DNA of 7,136 nucleotides from DASRBO01 sp035653595. Lineage in GTDB: Bacteria; Actinomycetota; Acidimicrobiia; Acidimicrobiales; JAJPHE01. Numbering within the stretch: the first letter of the stretch is position 1; each line of letters starts with the position of its first letter. The notes below the pieces were generated by a model. It had not been told where the DNA came from. It was given only the letters and a program-made list of their open reading frames with translations, and made no database searches. The DNA lies in the NCBI GenBank assembly GCA_035653595.1, contig DASRBO010000141.1, positions 1 to 7,136 on the forward strand, given 5' to 3'. Shown one piece after another: positions 1 to 6,581 of the stretch. The position numbers and the translations under genes were made by a program.

Positions 1-817
1 CGTCGAGGGCGAGCGCCCGCCCCGCCACCCCGACCTCGGCCATCAGCTCCTGGCCCCGGTCCCTCACCCGCTCGACGTCGGCGGCGAGGCAGATCCCGAG
101 CACGGTCGGCCCCGCCCCCGACCAGCACGAGGCCAGGGCGCCGGCGTCCCGCAGCCCGGCCATGAGCGCCTCGCTCTCCGGAAACAGCTGCGTCCGCTGG
201 GTCTGGTGCAGGCGGTCCTCGGTGGCCTGGGCCACCAGCAGCCGGTGATCGGACAGGCCGGTGATGAGCAGGGCGAGGCGGCCGAGGTTGAAGGCGGCGT
301 CCCCGTGCGCCACCAGAGCCGGAAGGACGGCCCTGGCCTCGGCCGTCGGGAGGCGCCGGTCGGGCACCAGGACCACGAAGCGGTAGTCGGGGTCGAGCCG
401 GAGGGGCACGACGACCGGGCGCCCCTCGACCGTGGCCGCCGCCACCAGGCCGCCCCGCAGGGAGGCCGCCGCGTTCTCGGCGTGGCCGTCCAACCGCACC
501 GCCACCGCCAGGGGGTCCTCCGCCCCGGCGGCGGCAGCGGCGGCCAGGGCGAGGGAGGCCGAGGATCCCAGCCCCCGGCCCACCGGTATCTGCGAGCGCA
601 CGGTCACCGCCAGCCGGTCGTGGCCGACCACCTCGACGGCCACCCGGGCGGCGAGATGGTCGGCGTCGGCGGGCAGGTCCGAACCCTCGCCCTCCGAGCG
701 GACCACGAGCTTGTCGGACGGGGCGACCTCCACCTCCACCCGCAGGTCGAGGGCCAGGGCGAGGGTGTCGAAGCCCGGCCCCAGGTTGGCCGACGAGGCC
801 GGCGCCCGCGCTCGCAT
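1..817 (-). CDS. thrB: Homoserine kinase (GHMP kinase family), C-terminus cut by window edge
   Basis: Homoserine kinase phosphorylates L-homoserine with ATP to O-phosphohomoserine, the substrate of threonine synthase; it is cytosolic. I translated 272 residues. Seen: the N-terminal PASSANLGPGFD motif (residues 6-17), the GHMP ATP-binding loop GRGLGSSAS (80-88), GHAENAAAS (111-119, where the family more often has HPDN), the HQTQR stretch (204-208) matching the family's substrate-binding HQxxR, and the third GHMP motif SGAGPTVL (233-240). Family members run about 290-310 residues, so perhaps 20-35 residues are missing past position 1. The ATG at 817 puts the first motif at residue 6, as in other ThrB proteins; no good Shine-Dalgarno is seen, only GAGGG about 17 bases upstream. 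The gene starts 20 bases after the ftsK stop, so co-transcription is likely. The motifs favour ThrB over other GHMP kinases. Whether thrC or hom lies next door is outside the window. Confidence 0.93.
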   Translation of the reverse strand, partial: MRARAPASSANLGPGFDTLALALDLRVEVEVAPSDKLVVRSEGEGSDLPADADHLAARVAVEVVGHDRLAVTVRSQIPVGRGLGSSASLALAAAAAAGAEDPLAVAVRLDGHAENAAASLRGGLVAAATVEGRPVVVPLRLDPDYRFVVLVPDRRLPTAEARAVLPALVAHGDAAFNLGRLALLITGLSDHRLLVAQATEDRLHQTQRTQLFPESEALMAGLRDAGALASCWSGAGPTVLGICLAADVERVRDRGQELMAEVGVAGRALALD

Positions 818-830
818 CCGGGGAAGGTAT

Positions 831-846
831 CGGGCCCTCAGGCCCG
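831..846. other. Short perfect hairpin across the ftsK stop codon
   Basis: CGGGCC (831-836) pairs perfectly with GGCCCG (841-846) around a four-base loop, CTCA on the plus strand. The ftsK stop codon (838-840) lies in the loop, and thrB starts 13 bases past the stem. No T-run follows, so it is unlikely to terminate transcription by itself. It could affect ribosome movement from ftsK to thrB, but six-base GC stems arise readily by chance at this base composition. Confidence 0.3.
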
Positions 847-3222
847 GCTGGACTCCAGCTGGTCGAGCTCCTCGACGGTCATGAGGACCGCCCTGGCCTT
901 GGAGCCCTCCGACGGGCCGACCACGCCCCGGCGCTCGAGCAGATCCATCAGCCGCCCGGCGCGGGCGAAGCCCACCCGCAGCTTGCGCTGCAGCATGCTG
1001 GTCGAGCCCAGCTGGGAGCGCACCACCAGGTCCATGGCCGCCTCCAGCAGGTCGTCGTCGTCGCCTTCCTCCAGCGGGGCGGCGCCGGCCTCGGCGCCGT
1101 CGTCGCCCTCGACCCCCTCGACGTACATGGGATGGGACTGGCGGCGCCAGTACTGCACCACCCCGCGCACCTCGGGCTCGCTCACCCACGGGGCCTGGAT
1201 GCGGCGGGGGACGCTGGAGGAGGCGGTCAGGAGCAGGAGGTCGCCCTTGCCTATGAGTCGCTCGGCCCCGGCCTGGTCCAGGATGACGCGGCTGTCGGCC
1301 AGCGACGAAACCGAGAAGGCCAGCCGCGACGGGATGTTGGCCTTGATGACCCCGGTGATCACGTCCACCGACGGCCGCTGGGTGGCGATGACCAGATGGA
1401 TGCCCACCGCCCGGGCCATCTGGGCGATGCGGCAGATGGACTCCTCGACGTCGCGGGCGGCGACCATCATCAGGTCGTTGAGCTCGTCGACCACCACCAG
1501 GATGAACGGGAGCCGTTCGAAGCGCTCCTCCTCGCCCGGGCCGGCCTTGAGCTCGCCGGCGTCGAAGGCCTGGTTGTAACCAGTGATGTCCCGCACGCCC
1601 ACCTCGGCCAGCAGGTCGTAGCGGCGCTCCATCTCCCTCACCGCCCACGCCAGCGCGTTGGCCGCCCGCTTGGGGTTGACCACCACCTGGGTGAGCAGGT
1701 GGGGCAGGCCGTTGTACTGGCCGAGCTCCACCCTCTTGGGGTCGACCAGGATCATGCGCACCTGCTCCGGGGTGCAGCGCATGAGAACCGAGGTGACGAT
1801 GGAGTTGATGCAGGACGACTTGCCCGCCCCGGTGGCGCCGGCGATCAGCACATGGGGCATGTCGGCCAGGTTCACCATGACCGGGCGGCCGGCGATGTCG
1901 CGCCCCAGGGCGACCTCCATCGGGTGCACCGCCCGCCTGGCCTCGTCGGAGCCGAGGATGTCGGCCAGGGCCACCAGCTGGCGCTGGCGGTTGGGCACCT
2001 CGACCCCGATGGCGGAGCGGCCGGGTATGGGGGCGAGGATGCGCACGTCCGGCGAGGCCATGGCGTAGGCGATGTCGCGGGACAGGCTGGTCACCCGGGC
2101 CACCTTCACCCCGGGGGCCAGCTCCAGCTCGTAGCGGGTGACGGTCGGGCCGACCGTCATGCCCACCAGGCGCGTCTCCACCCCGTGGGTGGCCAGGGCC
2201 TGCTCGAGGGCGCGGCCGGCGGCCTCGATCTGGCGTCGGTCCAGCTCCTGGGCCCGCGACGTCTTGAGCAGGCCGGGTGGGGGCAGCTTCCAGGCCACCG
2301 CCGCCGCCCGGCCCAGCTCGATGCGCAGCTGCTCGCCGGGCGGGCCGTCGCCCGCCGGCAGGTGCACCGACGGTGCCGGCGGCTCGGGCTCGTCCTCGGG
2401 CTCGTCCTCCGCCACCTCGGCGGCCTCGTCCTCCGGCCCGGGCTCGGGCTCGGCGAAGGTGGCCAGGCTGGGCGCCACCCGGGGCTCGGGGGCCGCCGGG
2501 GCGGGCGCCTCCTCGTCGGCGGGGGGATGGCGGTGGAGGATGCCGGCCACCGCCGCCGCCGTGGCCCTTACGGCGGCGGCGGCGGCCCGGCCGAGCAGGC
2601 GGGCGGCCGAGGCCACCACGCCCCCGGCAGTGCTCAGGCTGGTCGAGGTGAGGATCAGGGCGCCGAGCACGGCCAGCAGCAGGAGCACCACGGTGGCGCC
2701 CACGGTGGCCAGCACGGCGTGGAGAGAGCCGCCCACGGCGAGGCCGGTGAAGCCGCCGGCCCGCCGCAGCACGGCGGCCGGGCTGGCCCACCGGGGGGCG
2801 CCCTGGGCCAGGTGGGCCAGGCCGGAGACCCCGACCACCATCAGCCCGGAGCCGACGGCGGCCCGCCCGGCGGCCGAGGGGTCGTTCTGGCGGCGCAGGA
2901 AGGCGGCCCCCACCCAGCCCAGCACCACCGGCAGGGCCAGGCGCACCACCCCGAAGGCGTCGGCCCCGGCCCGGTCCAGGGCCCGGCCCACCGGCCCGCT
3001 CAGGTCGAGGTAGATGCCGAGGCCGGCGACCACCGCCAGCCCGATCAGGCCCAGCCCCCACAGGTCGTCGCGGTGGTCCTGCAGGTGGGCCCGGACCTCC
3101 GAGCCCAGGGTGGCCAGCAGCCGGGGCGGGCCGCCGCGGGCGGGGGACCGGCCCCGACCCGCGCCCTTGCGGCGCGTCGAAGGCGACCGGCGGGCGGTCG
3201 GGCTGGAGCGCCGGGTAGTCAC
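838..3222 (-). CDS. ftsK: DNA translocase FtsK/SpoIIIE
   Basis: Septum-anchored ATPase that pumps chromosomal DNA during division. At 794 residues it is close to B. subtilis SpoIIIE. Layout: a basic Arg/Ser-rich N-terminus (1-35); four hydrophobic segments (about 53-73, 90-110, 121-139, 168-192); an Ala/Pro/Glu/Asp-rich linker (about 230-295) that is short for actinobacteria; the alpha/beta motor (about 300-690); and a C-terminal winged-helix gamma domain (about 722-785) that in this family reads directional DNA motifs. Walker A is GATGAGKS (462-469) and Walker B is ILVVVDEL (574-581); VDPKRVEL (493-500) and ATQRPS (613-618) are family signatures. Walker B continues as DELNDLMM where DELADLMM is usual. 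The GTG at 3222 is the only start I find before the first membrane segment; it has no Shine-Dalgarno within normal distance, and the frame is open upstream without ATG or GTG. It follows rnj by 44 bases. Confidence 0.96.
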   Translation of the reverse strand: MTTRRSSPTARRSPSTRRKGAGRGRSPARGGPPRLLATLGSEVRAHLQDHRDDLWGLGLIGLAVVAGLGIYLDLSGPVGRALDRAGADAFGVVRLALPVVLGWVGAAFLRRQNDPSAAGRAAVGSGLMVVGVSGLAHLAQGAPRWASPAAVLRRAGGFTGLAVGGSLHAVLATVGATVVLLLLAVLGALILTSTSLSTAGGVVASAARLLGRAAAAAVRATAAAVAGILHRHPPADEEAPAPAAPEPRVAPSLATFAEPEPGPEDEAAEVAEDEPEDEPEPPAPSVHLPAGDGPPGEQLRIELGRAAAVAWKLPPPGLLKTSRAQELDRRQIEAAGRALEQALATHGVETRLVGMTVGPTVTRYELELAPGVKVARVTSLSRDIAYAMASPDVRILAPIPGRSAIGVEVPNRQRQLVALADILGSDEARRAVHPMEVALGRDIAGRPVMVNLADMPHVLIAGATGAGKSSCINSIVTSVLMRCTPEQVRMILVDPKRVELGQYNGLPHLLTQVVVNPKRAANALAWAVREMERRYDLLAEVGVRDITGYNQAFDAGELKAGPGEEERFERLPFILVVVDELNDLMMVAARDVEESICRIAQMARAVGIHLVIATQRPSVDVITGVIKANIPSRLAFSVSSLADSRVILDQAGAERLIGKGDLLLLTASSSVPRRIQAPWVSEPEVRGVVQYWRRQSHPMYVEGVEGDDGAEAGAAPLEEGDDDDLLEAAMDLVVRSQLGSTSMLQRKLRVGFARAGRLMDLLERRGVVGPSEGSKARAVLMTVEELDQLESSRA
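2383..2406. repeat. Two tandem copies of a 12-base unit in the FtsK linker
   Basis: The plus-strand unit CTCGGGCTCGTC occurs twice head to tail (2383-2394 and 2395-2406). In FtsK it encodes Asp-Glu-Pro-Glu twice (residues 273-280), inside the acidic, proline-rich linker between membrane and motor domains. Such linkers are disordered and vary in length among relatives, so this is probably slippage within low-complexity coding sequence with no separate role. Confidence 0.6.
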
Positions 3223-3266
3223 AACAGCAACAACGGTAACATCAGCCCCAGCGGGAACCGAGCCAG

Positions 3267-4931
3267 TCAGGCCTCCATGACCACCGGCACGATCATGGGC
3301 CGGCGGCGGGTGCGCTCGTTGACCAGCCGGCCGATGGCCGAGCGGATCCGCCGCTTGAGCGCCTCGGGGTCAACCGAGCCGTCGGCCACCACCTCGGCCA
3401 CCGCCTCGGCCACCACCTTGCGGGCCTCGTCCAGCAGGGGCTCGGCCTCGGTGGCATGCACCCAGCCCCGGGTGATGATCTCGGGGCCGGTGAGGACCTC
3501 GCCGGTGGCCACGTCGAGGGCGACCACCACCACGATGACCCCCTCCTCGGCCAGCACCCGCCGGTCCCGCAGCACCCCGTGGCCCACGTCGCCGACGATG
3601 CCGTCCACGTAGAGGTAGCCGGAGGGGACCTGACCGGCGAAGTCGACCCCGTCGTCGGTCAGCCGCACGACGTCGCCGTCCTCGCACAGCAGCACCTTGT
3701 CGGGGGCCACACCCATCTGGCGGGCCAGCTCGGCGTGGTGGAACAGGTGGCGGAACTCCCCGTGGACGGGGATGAAGTGCTCGGGGTGGGCCACGCTCAA
3801 CAGGGTCTGGAGCTCGCCCCGCATGGCGTGGCCGCTCACGTGCACCGGGGCCAGGCCGGAGTGCACCACCTCGGCCCCCCGCCGGTGGAGGCCGTCGATG
3901 ACCCGGCTGACCGCCGCCTCGTTGCCCGGTATGGCGTGCGCGCTGATGATCACCACGTCCTCGGGACCGATCTGGAGCCGCTTGTTCTCCCCCGCCGCCA
4001 TGAGGGCGAGGGCCGACATGGGCTCGCCCTGGGATCCGGTGGAGACCACGCACACCCGGCCCGGGTCGAGGTCGGCCACCTTGTCGATGTCGACCAGGGC
4101 GTCGTCCGGTATGGACAGCAGCCCGAGCTGGCGGGCCAGGGCCACGTTTTTGGCCATGGAGCGGCCCAGGGTGGCCACGATCCGCCCCGCCGCCAGGGCG
4201 GCCTCGATCACCTGCTGGACGCGATGGATGTGGCTGGCGAAGCAGGCCACCACGATGCGCCTGCCCTCGTGCTGGCGGACCAGGGCGCGCAGCACGGCGC
4301 CCACCTCGGTCTCGCTGACGGTGTGGCCGGGCTCCTCGGCGTTGGTCGAGTCGGCGAGCAGCAGGCGGATGCCAGCCGAGGCGGCCAGCTGGCCGATGCG
4401 GCTGAGGTCGGTGCGCCGGCCGTCCACCGGCGTCATGTCCAGCTTGAAGTCCCCGGAGTGCAGCACCACCCCCTGGGCGGTGTGGAAGGCCACGGCGAAG
4501 CCGTTGGGCACCGAGTGGGCCACCGGTATGAACTCGACCTCGAAGGGGCCGATGGGGCGGCGCTCGCCGTCGGCCACCTCCACCATGGAGGTGCGCTCGG
4601 CCACCCCGGCCTCCTCGATGCGGCTGCCGGCCAGGCCCAGGGTCAGGGCCGATCCGTAGAGCGGGAAGGAGAGCTCGCGCAGGAGGAACGACAGCGCCCC
4701 GGTGTGGTCCTCGTGGCCGTGGGTCAGCACGCACGCCTCGATCCGCTCGGCGTTCTCCCGCAGCCAGGTGAAGTCGGGCAGCACCAGGTCGACGCCGGGC
4801 ATGTCAACGGCGTCGGGGAACATCAGCCCGCAGTCCAGCAGCACCACCCGGCCCGCCTGCTCGATGGCGGCGCAGTTGCGGCCGATCTCCCCCAGGCCGC
4901 CCAGGAACGTGATGGTTACCGGCTCAGCCAC
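3267..4931 (-). CDS. rnj: Ribonuclease J (beta-CASP metallo-beta-lactamase fold)
   Basis: Two-zinc ribonuclease with 5'-3' exonuclease and endonuclease activity in mRNA decay and rRNA maturation; cytosolic. At 554 residues it matches B. subtilis RNase J1 (about 555). Seen: the zinc motif HGHEDH (71-76), further metal ligands in PVAHS (His139) and HSGDFKLD (158-165), the family's DSTNAEEPG (194-202), the beta-CASP HVSGHA motif (364-369), VHGEFRHL (389-396, with the conserved His390), and a C-terminal domain from about 450 that ends basic and hydrophobic. The GTG at 4931 puts the TFLGGLGEIGRN signature at residues 8-19, as in homologues. The start overlaps the end of dapA by 8 bases, which suggests translational coupling; a G-rich stretch lies 10-16 bases upstream. 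The order dapA then rnj, with ftsK downstream, is conserved in Actinobacteria. Nothing appears broken or missing. Confidence 0.96.
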   Translation of the reverse strand: MAEPVTITFLGGLGEIGRNCAAIEQAGRVVLLDCGLMFPDAVDMPGVDLVLPDFTWLRENAERIEACVLTHGHEDHTGALSFLLRELSFPLYGSALTLGLAGSRIEEAGVAERTSMVEVADGERRPIGPFEVEFIPVAHSVPNGFAVAFHTAQGVVLHSGDFKLDMTPVDGRRTDLSRIGQLAASAGIRLLLADSTNAEEPGHTVSETEVGAVLRALVRQHEGRRIVVACFASHIHRVQQVIEAALAAGRIVATLGRSMAKNVALARQLGLLSIPDDALVDIDKVADLDPGRVCVVSTGSQGEPMSALALMAAGENKRLQIGPEDVVIISAHAIPGNEAAVSRVIDGLHRRGAEVVHSGLAPVHVSGHAMRGELQTLLSVAHPEHFIPVHGEFRHLFHHAELARQMGVAPDKVLLCEDGDVVRLTDDGVDFAGQVPSGYLYVDGIVGDVGHGVLRDRRVLAEEGVIVVVVALDVATGEVLTGPEIITRGWVHATEAEPLLDEARKVVAEAVAEVVADGSVDPEALKRRIRSAIGRLVNERTRRRPMIVPVVMEA

Positions 4932-5856
4932 CGTGTCGGGCTGCCCCCACCCCGGCCGGGGCCCGCTCGCCCAGGGCGGCCAGGAGCGAGCGGGCCTCCT
5001 CCTCCAGACCGGGGGGCGCCCCGCCCAGCGGCAGGCGGCACTGGCCCGCCGGCAGGCCGAGGACCCGCATCATCGCCTTGGTGGGAACCGGGTTGGGAGC
5101 GGCGTCACCGCTCTCGTACCGGAACGAGGCCAGCAGGGTGGCGTTGATCCGGCGGGCCCCGTCGACGTCGCCGGACATGAAGGCGTCGACCACCGCCCGC
5201 ATGGCCCGCCCGCACCAGTGGGAGGCGACGCTGATCACCCCGCAGGCGCCCACCGCCAGCAGGGGCAGGGTGAGCCCGTCGTCGCCGCTGTAGAGCTCGA
5301 AGCCCGCCGGCGCATCGGCCACCAGGCGGGCGGCGCCGGCCGGGTCGCCGGTGGCGTCCTTGACCGCAACGATGTTCGGGACCTCGGCCGCCAGGCGCAG
5401 GATCACCTCGGCGGCGATGCGCCGGCCCGTGCGCACGGGTATGTCGTAGAGGACGACCGGCAGATCGGTGGCGGCGGCCACCGCCCGGAAGTGGGCCTCG
5501 AGGCCGGCCTGGGCCGGCCGGCTGTAGTAGGGAGTCACCGCCAGGATGCCGGCCGCCCCGGCGGCGCTGGCCGCCCGGGTGAGCTCGATCGAGTGCCTGG
5601 TGTCGGCCGTACCTGCCCCGGCCACCACTGGCACGGTGACCGCTTCCGCCACGCACCGCCACAGGTCGATCTTCTCGTCGTCGGACAAGGCGGTGGCCTC
5701 CCCGGTGCTGCCGGCCACGATGAGGGCGTCGCTGCCGTTGTCGGCCAGCCAGCGGGCCAGGGTGGCGGCCCCGTCGAGGTCGAGGGCTCCGGTGTCGTCG
5801 AAGGGGGTGACCATGGCGGTGGCGACCCCACCGAAGCGCCCGACGGGCATGCTCAT
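4924..5856 (-). CDS. dapA: 4-hydroxy-tetrahydrodipicolinate synthase
   Basis: Condenses pyruvate with L-aspartate semialdehyde, the first committed step to diaminopimelate and lysine; a cytosolic TIM barrel, usually tetrameric. At 310 residues it is a normal length. Seen: the substrate loop GSTGE (49-53), PYYSRP (109-114, with the inter-subunit tyrosine), LYDIPVRTG (136-144, catalytic Tyr137 and carboxylate-binding Arg142) and VAVKDATGD (163-171, Schiff-base Lys166). The C-terminal NPVPTKAMMRVLGLP (255-269) resembles the NPIPVKAAL region of true DapA proteins. The first residue of the usual GTTGE is Ser50 here, a conservative change at a catalytic-triad position. Two starts compete: ATG at 5856 and ATG at 5850. 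A GAGG core (5860-5863) sits 3 bases before the first and 9 before the second, so the shorter protein may be real. The closest alternatives are other N-acetylneuraminate lyase family members; synteny with rnj favours DapA. Confidence 0.93.
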   Translation of the reverse strand: MSMPVGRFGGVATAMVTPFDDTGALDLDGAATLARWLADNGSDALIVAGSTGEATALSDDEKIDLWRCVAEAVTVPVVAGAGTADTRHSIELTRAASAAGAAGILAVTPYYSRPAQAGLEAHFRAVAAATDLPVVLYDIPVRTGRRIAAEVILRLAAEVPNIVAVKDATGDPAGAARLVADAPAGFELYSGDDGLTLPLLAVGACGVISVASHWCGRAMRAVVDAFMSGDVDGARRINATLLASFRYESGDAAPNPVPTKAMMRVLGLPAGQCRLPLGGAPPGLEEEARSLLAALGERAPAGVGAARHGG

Positions 5857-5857
5857 G

Positions 5858-5865
5858 CCCCTCTC
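5858..5865 (-). promoter_or_regulatory. dapA ribosome binding site overlapping the regulator's stop codon
   Basis: On the minus strand the run TGAGAGGGGC joins the regulator's TGA (5866-5864) to the dapA ATG at 5856. GAGAGGGG is the clearest Shine-Dalgarno in the window. Because it is laid over the preceding stop codon, ribosomes finishing the regulator are well placed to restart on dapA. The spacing (3 or 9 bases from the GAGG core) bears on which of the two ATGs is used and slightly favours 5850. Confidence 0.6.
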
Positions 5866-6517
5866 ACCGCGACGGGGCGCCGGTGGCGCTGCCCTCGTGC
5901 GAGCGCTCGATGCCCAGGGTCACCAGCAGGTCCTCGTGCAGCTCGAACCAGACGGTGTGGTACGAATCGATGACCGGCCGGGTGAACCACTCGCCCTCGC
6001 CCTCCTCGACCTTGCGACGGGCCCGGGCCAGCCGACCGCCGTAGGCGCCGAAGCGGGCCAGGGCGGCCCCGAGGCGGGCGCACACCGGCTGCACGGCGTC
6101 GTCGATGCCGCGCAGGCGCTCGACGACGGCGGAGTCGTACTCCGGGTCGGAGTGGTCGTTGGGAACCTGCCGGTCCTCGACCGGGCGCAGCTGCCAGCGG
6201 GTGCAGGCCTCCAGCAGGTCGCGGTTGAGGGCGAGGAAGTCGCGGTAGGCCCGCTCCACCTCGCTCCGCCGGCCCGACTCGTCCAGCTCGATGGCCACCA
6301 GCTCGGCGTGGGTCTTGCGCCCGCCCGGGGTGAGAGCCCAGCCCGACAGGCGCCCGTCGCGGCGGAGCACCAGCTCGTCGGCCGCCAGCTCGTCGAGATG
6401 CCGACGGACCTCGTCGGAGGGCACGCCGACCACCGCCGACAGGGCGTCGGCGTCGGCGAAGCCCTTGAGGCGCAGGCCGTGCAGCACCAGCACGCGGGCC
6501 GGGGAGGGATGCGTCAC
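5864..6517 (-). CDS. Winged-helix (MarR/PadR-like fold) DNA-binding protein of unnamed family
   Basis: I do not recognise a named family. The N-terminus (about 7-75) looks like a winged helix: a first helix through VLVLHGLRLKG, a helix ADALSAVVG (23-31), a probable recognition helix PSDEVRRHLDELAA (33-46), and a wing around LRRDGRLSGWALTPGG (51-66). The rest (about 76-205) looks all-helical, with a distinctive QVPNDHSDPEYD stretch (117-128) and a C-terminal motif FTRPVIDSYHTVWFELHEDL (178-197) that looks constrained, perhaps for ligand binding or dimerisation. I have a weak memory of similar actinobacterial proteins annotated only as transcriptional regulators. It starts with GTG at 6517; an in-frame TAG lies 12 bases before it, so no longer protein is possible. 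Its stop is 7 bases from dapA, so it is probably co-transcribed and may regulate this operon, although that is inference. No signal peptide or membrane segment is seen. Confidence 0.8.
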   Translation of the reverse strand: MTHPSPARVLVLHGLRLKGFADADALSAVVGVPSDEVRRHLDELAADELVLRRDGRLSGWALTPGGRKTHAELVAIELDESGRRSEVERAYRDFLALNRDLLEACTRWQLRPVEDRQVPNDHSDPEYDSAVVERLRGIDDAVQPVCARLGAALARFGAYGGRLARARRKVEEGEGEWFTRPVIDSYHTVWFELHEDLLVTLGIERSHEGSATGAPSR

Positions 6518-6537
6518 CGCCGGGGAACGCTACCAGC

Positions 6538-6575
6538 GCCGCCGCCGTGTTCGGATCGGGCCCGGGGGCGGCGGC
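6538..6575 (-). terminator. Weak GC-rich hairpin after the diiron gene
   Basis: A nine-base perfect stem, GCCGCCGCC (6538-6546) with GGCGGCGGC (6567-6575), encloses a 20-base loop that itself contains the palindrome CCCGGG. It begins 6 bases after the stop of the diiron-protein gene and sits before the regulator, where a terminator separating the two units would be expected. No T-run follows, so an intrinsic terminator is doubtful. It may instead attenuate, protect a 3' end, or be a chance product of GCC repeats. Confidence 0.3.
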
Positions 6576-6581
6576 CCTCTG

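Noticed and set aside
206..1579. Long plus-strand open frame (457 codons) opposite thrB and ftsK
   Set aside because: Its product is rich in Gly, Arg, Pro, Ser and His with no recognisable fold, and the opposite strand carries two proteins with full family motifs. Long antisense frames are expected at this GC content.
2383..2462. Repetitive CTCGGGCTCG runs considered as a possible regulatory repeat or slippage array
   Set aside because: They are in frame and encode the acidic Asp-Glu-Pro-Glu linker of FtsK, which explains them as low-complexity coding sequence.
1132..3612. Very long plus-strand open frame (826 codons) opposite ftsK and the end of rnj
   Set aside because: The translation is a His/Gly/Ala/Arg/Pro-rich mirror of ftsK with no domain, and it runs across the junction of two genuine genes. 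It is a by-product of codon bias.
3456..5147. Long plus-strand open frame (563 codons) opposite rnj and dapA
   Set aside because: Low-complexity His/Val/Gly/Ala-rich translation without motifs; the opposite strand encodes clear RNase J and DapA.
4702..5973. Plus-strand open frame (423 codons) opposite dapA
   Set aside because: No recognisable motif and a biased composition; it spans three real minus-strand genes.
6518..6581. A small gene or RNA in the largest intergenic gap
   Set aside because: Only 64 bases, dominated by one GC hairpin; no start with ribosome binding site and no tRNA-like fold.
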